Shown: positions 60,617 through 64,000 of the stretch, piece after piece
Position numbering within the stretch: the stretch's first letter is position 1
Layout of the letters: each line of letters begins with the position of its first letter
Source: Adiantum capillus-veneris
Lineage: Eukaryota > Streptophyta > Polypodiopsida > Polypodiales > Pteridaceae
Length of the DNA stretch: 64,000 nucleotides
Assembly: GCA_014529385.2 (NCBI GenBank)
Contig: CM043969.1
Location: 14,023,446 to 14,087,445 of the forward strand
Reading direction: 5' to 3'
Program-made: the position numbers and the translations under genes
Notes under the pieces: model-generated
Told to the model about the DNA's origin: nothing
Seen by the model: the letters and a program-made list of their open reading frames with translations, nothing else
The model's database searches: none

Positions 60617-61480
60617 AAAAGGCGTACCGCCTTTATCCAAACACACACATCATAGGGGAGAGGGCTTACCGTACGCGATCGACATCAGCGGTAGCATCAT
60701 CTTGGATGACGAAGGCAAGAACGTGATCTCGTCCATGCACGGCCTTTGCTCTCAGGTGTTTCGACACTAGAGTGAAGTGGTGAATGCATTAAAAGACAAA
60801 TTTATCAGCATGCTGCATGACGAGTTTTCTATGTCAAATCGGGATGAGTTCTTCAATGAAGACTTGCTAAAAGGTACGGATGCGTGAATACTGCAAGCAG
60901 AAGCGCTCTAAAGTGCAGAAAGCAATAAAGCATGGGTAGAGCAGACCAGATTGACTGGCCAAAGAAGATCGGAAGAGTGTAAAGCAAGCAGCACGTGAGA
61001 ATTCAGACAAGTGGAAGCAACAAAAGGAGGTAGCCAGAGCGCGAGTAGAAGTAGGGAGTTCGCACCACTTGGGGAGCGACGGATGGATGTCGTTTGAGGC
61101 CGACCATGTAAGTGTTATTGCATTGCCCTTTAGGTTTGGTAGTTATGGGTATTTGTAATTTTAAACTCTAACATAACATTTTCTTTGTATGTTTTGAACA
61201 GTGGTCGATGGTTGGACATAGCCCCACACCATACGAGCGTGAGTATGCGGACAGAAAGGGCTTAAATGTCCTTATGGACATTCAGAGTTCTCGCTCCGAC
61301 TTGGTTAGTATTTAACCTTACACTCTTACATTTGTTAAATTTTAATAATTAACTAAAAATTAGATTGTTTTGTAATTGTATATTTATACTTACATAAAGT
61401 CTTATTGTTTTGTTTTTTTGCAGCATCTGACAGATATACCGCTGGGATGCAATGAGACGTCAGATTAGTCGACATCAAAG
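60617..61480 (+). pseudogene. Decayed multi-exon gene of the outer CACTA-like element
   Basis: Coding-like pieces include an exon ending GADHV-like EADHV at GTAAGT (61108), an exon between CAG (61200) and GTTAGT (about 61302) reading WSMVGHSPTPYEREYADRK and NVLMDIQSSRSDL, and a last exon after TTTGCAG (61422) reading HLTDIPLGCNETSD and a stop. Upstream stretches (KQAARENSDKWKQQKEVARA) are helical and basic. This could be a TNPA-like second gene, as at 38525-39780, but I do not recognise a family. Confidence 0.4.
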
Positions 61481-61794
61481 TAGTCGTAGCTAGATAACAC
61501 TAGTTTTATTTTTTCACAGCATGTATTAAGACATGACGTGTGTACGTCAATTTTGTAACTATTGACCAACAATGTATTTTTATAATAATTAATGACAATT
61601 GTGTTGTAGCTAGTACAATTTAATCAAATCTTAATAATCAAGTGATTTTGCCTATGATGTATATAATTTTGTCAATTTATTACTTTCGTCGATATATTTT
61701 TGTCAGTTTTGCATCTTAATTTTGGAAACTTTATGTTCAAAATGGTTGATGGGGTGGCACGGTAATGTATGCCCTACCACCAAAAAAATTATTC
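61481..61794. other. AT-rich 3' region, no gene seen
   Basis: Follows the last exon and precedes the subterminal repeats of the outer CACTA element. No feature beyond AT-richness. Confidence 0.5.
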
Positions 61795-62060
61795 TTAGGC
61801 GTCGCTATATATGTCGCTATCTTTGGACTTACAGCATCGCTATATGCGTCTCTATTTGCGTCTCTATTTGCGTCGCTATATACGTCTCTATTTGTGTCTC
61901 TATATGCGTCTCTATTTGCGTAGCTATATGCGTTTCTATATTCGTCTCTATGTAGCGATGCAAATAGAGACACATATAGAGACGCATATAGAGACGCATA
62001 TAGAGACACAAATAGAAACACAAATAGCGACGTTCTCTTTGTGATGCGCATAGCGACGCT
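61795..62060. repeat. Mirror array of 12-bp CACTA subterminal repeats
   Basis: About twelve copies of GCGTCTCTATWTG on the left half and their complements (CAWATAGAGACGC) on the right half, turning over near 61957. The same motif family appears at 19930-20045. Half-arm copies alternate TCGCTAT and TCTCTAT. Confidence 0.85.
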
Positions 62061-62141
62061 TATAGTGACACCGGGGGTAAAAATATCCCCATGGTATTTT
62101 CGTCGCTAAGGCCGTCACAAGTGTGAAGAACCTCTTGTAGT
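62061..62141 (+). mobile_element. Right terminus of the outer CACTA-like element
   Basis: GCGACGCTTATAGTGACACC, then TCGTCGCTAAGGCCGTCAC, ending CCTCTTGTAGTG at about 62141. The end matches the inner CACTA terminus (TTGTAGTG). The next three bases TAC would be the target duplication; the left partner is not certain. Confidence 0.6.
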
Positions 62142-62149
62142 GTACAAAG

Positions 62150-62580
62150 CAGGGCTTGACCAAATGGCGAGGGTTGCCCTGAGCCAATCATCTAAGCTAT
62201 GCCTTTTACTTACCACATATATTATTTGCTTGCTTTCTTTTACAATCTTTGAAAAGCTAGCCACATATTGTTCTCTATCGAAGACACGATAGTTCTTGGC
62301 CTTCCAGATATTACTAAAGAAATAGTCTTTGACGATTTGAGTACAAATTAGAAGTGTAGAACTTCAAAATTGTTTGCCACCAAGGCACAAATCCCTCTTG
62401 AAATCCCCTCTCTTCCACGTCCTTTGTATCCATTTGCACATCTTTCTTGCAAGGCCTCTAATAGCCGAGCATTCCATAAAAAGGTGTCTGAGGTCTTCGC
62501 TAGTCAGTCTGCACCCTGAACATCTATCGGGCCCCGATACCACGCGGTTGAGTTGCATTTCTTCTTAAGAGCACATAGCA
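62150..62580 (-). pseudogene. LINE (non-LTR) reverse transcriptase C-terminal remnant
   Basis: The minus strand reads CSGCRLTSEDLRHLFMECSA, then IRGLARKMCKWI, the zinc-binding domain found at the C-terminus of plant LINE reverse transcriptases (CxxC...E...HLF..C). Further on SNIWKAKNYRVFDREQ matches the IWKARN.RVF block after it. The upstream RT is absent, and a frame change separates the two pieces, so this is a 5'-truncated relic. Confidence 0.75.
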
Positions 62581-62599
62581 TTCAATGGTTGGCATGTAA

Positions 62600-64000
62600 T
62601 AGGGTCTTAATTTGTTTTGGAATCATAATGCTTCTATTTTGTCTTTAGCTAAAATTGTACTCTATGCCTATAGTTTGTGAGCGTGTTTTGTCTTGAACAT
62701 GTTGAAACTACGTGATGTTGCATTGAAAAAACTCAAAAAATCAAACTGATTATAAAACCACAAAATTAGAAGCTCGCAAAACAAAAATCCCTATAGATAA
62801 CTAGGTCTACTAGTTTTAGACATGTTATCATGTTTTTAAGCCATATAAAATATTCATATGACAAGCTTTGGACTCAATGCAAAAAACTTATTTGTTATAT
62901 TTCAATAAAAAACTTAGCAATTTAGTGATCTTTTAAACAATTTGAGAACATTAGCTTTCTAAAACAAGCTTTGGAGAAAAAGAGAGTTGACCAAATTTTA
63001 TTATTTCCCACATATGAGCAACTGAAATCTTCTACTGTTTATAGCTTGTCAATGGATGTCTTCATTTCACTGCCTTAAAAAGCTTGGGTGCCCTTTCATT
63101 CTTTTTGTCTTAAAATATCAGAGTGAATCTTCACCTAACAAGGTGTACTCAGGATTCGTGAAGGCCTACTTGCTCACAAAGGACCCATTGAAAAAATAAA
63201 ACAAAGGAATATTTTAATGTTCGCATAAAAAAAAGGTAGGTCTAATAAGCATGGAAAATAATAAAACAATTTGATGAAATGGATCTTTAAGAGTTCCTTA
63301 ACCGAAAGGACTCTTTCACAAATTAAAATATTAAAAAAATTTCAATGAGTCAATACTTTACATCATGGGATCAAACTCCTATGAATGCACTCCTTAGTCC
63401 CTTGTTTGAGAGGCCAACAAACCTTAGCGAAGAAGAGAGCTAAACATACATTTTATATTTTATTATTTCCAATTACCTTTTCATATGTAACATTGAAATC
63501 TTTTTTTTTTCAAAAAGCAAAACTCACAATTGTGAGAGAATTATATTTATCATCCCAAATAATTACAAGGTCTTGTCATGCTCGTGTTGAGCCATGACGT
63601 CATCCAACAACCGTAATTACATCGGCTATCAGAATAGCCATGGCCATCCCACCCAACTCGCCCCCTTATCCTTGCATCATTGAAATCTTCATTTATTTCA
63701 TTGGTCAAAGGTCCCATTTTATAGCCTTACATGTACTCATCTAACAAAACATCAACATTTTTTGTTCTAGTTTTATTAGAATCACACTAATTTCAAAATG
63801 AGGATATATTTTCTTGAATGTGTGCGTTTGAAAATGAGAACAATCTTAAAGCTTTAGATCATATCAAACTCACATGGTGCGTTTCAATTTGGGGCAGAGC
63901 CTTCACATTGCTTCACCGTTTCTAAAATGATTTTTGCTATGTTTTTGAAAAGAGAAATTTTGATTGAATGCAAGATGGAGGACATTGAATATGGAACTAA
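62600..64000. other. Gene-free region with a dispersed repeat
   Basis: No credible coding. 63195-63275 resembles 11330-11400. 63515-63560 (CTCACAATTGTGAGAGAATTATA) contains a small inverted repeat CTCACAATTGTGAG and shares its start with 19767. Confidence 0.45.

Noticed and set aside
61795-62060. Short regularly spaced repeats as a CRISPR array
   Set aside because: Units are contiguous without unique spacers, flip orientation and lie in a plant transposon end.

Overview
The window is repeat-dominated nuclear DNA of a land plant. The evidence is several Ty3/gypsy LTR retrotransposon lineages (one Tat-like with a second RNase H), an En/Spm CACTA transposon with a TNP2 transposase, a LINE remnant, plant-type primer binding sites (TGGCGCC, tRNA-Asp type), very long GA/GT microsatellites and a 172-bp satellite. 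No intact host gene, tRNA or rRNA is visible. The style suits a large-genome plant (fern, lycophyte or gymnosperm), but I cannot name the species.

Layout. (1) 1-9461: a minus-strand LTR element (Element 1) with partial 3' LTR, PPT, decayed gag-like and 3' ORFs, a long leader carrying palindromes about every 280 bp, PBS and 5' LTR; no RT or integrase is seen. (2) 9462-18490: relics, namely a plus-strand LTR, an integrase C-terminus, another minus-strand LTR with PBS, and a decayed integrase and gag of a further gypsy element. (3) 19930-22000: left part of an outer CACTA-like element, microsatellites and a decayed coiled-coil gene. (4) 21987-25565, resuming at 59888-60135: a 172-bp satellite in which nearly every monomer carries a ~66-bp hairpin. 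(5) 25566-40738: a complete-ended CACTA element (TSD TCT) whose TNP2 gene is split by a young Tat-like retrotransposon (28466-37107). (6) 40743-59887: a composite Ty3/gypsy element (Element 2) with outer LTRs in inverted orientation, gag, pol, a W-P-K-rich tail, a second palindrome array and a ~1,090-codon extra ORF. (7) 60136-64000: pyrimidine-rich DNA, CACTA right-end pieces, a LINE fragment and featureless DNA.

Insertion history can be read from junctions: the satellite was split by Element 2 at GTCYG; the CACTA element then landed inside Element 2's left target duplication; the Tat-like element then entered the CACTA transposase gene.

Most unusual points: (a) two retrotransposons with unrelated palindromes share the same ~283-bp spacing; (b) Element 2 pol seems to hold a second retropepsin-like domain after integrase and a tandemly duplicated H2C2 zinc module with exactly equal internal spacing; (c) Element 2 is bounded on both sides by U5 ends yet has a target duplication; (d) it has a large uncharacterised third ORF.
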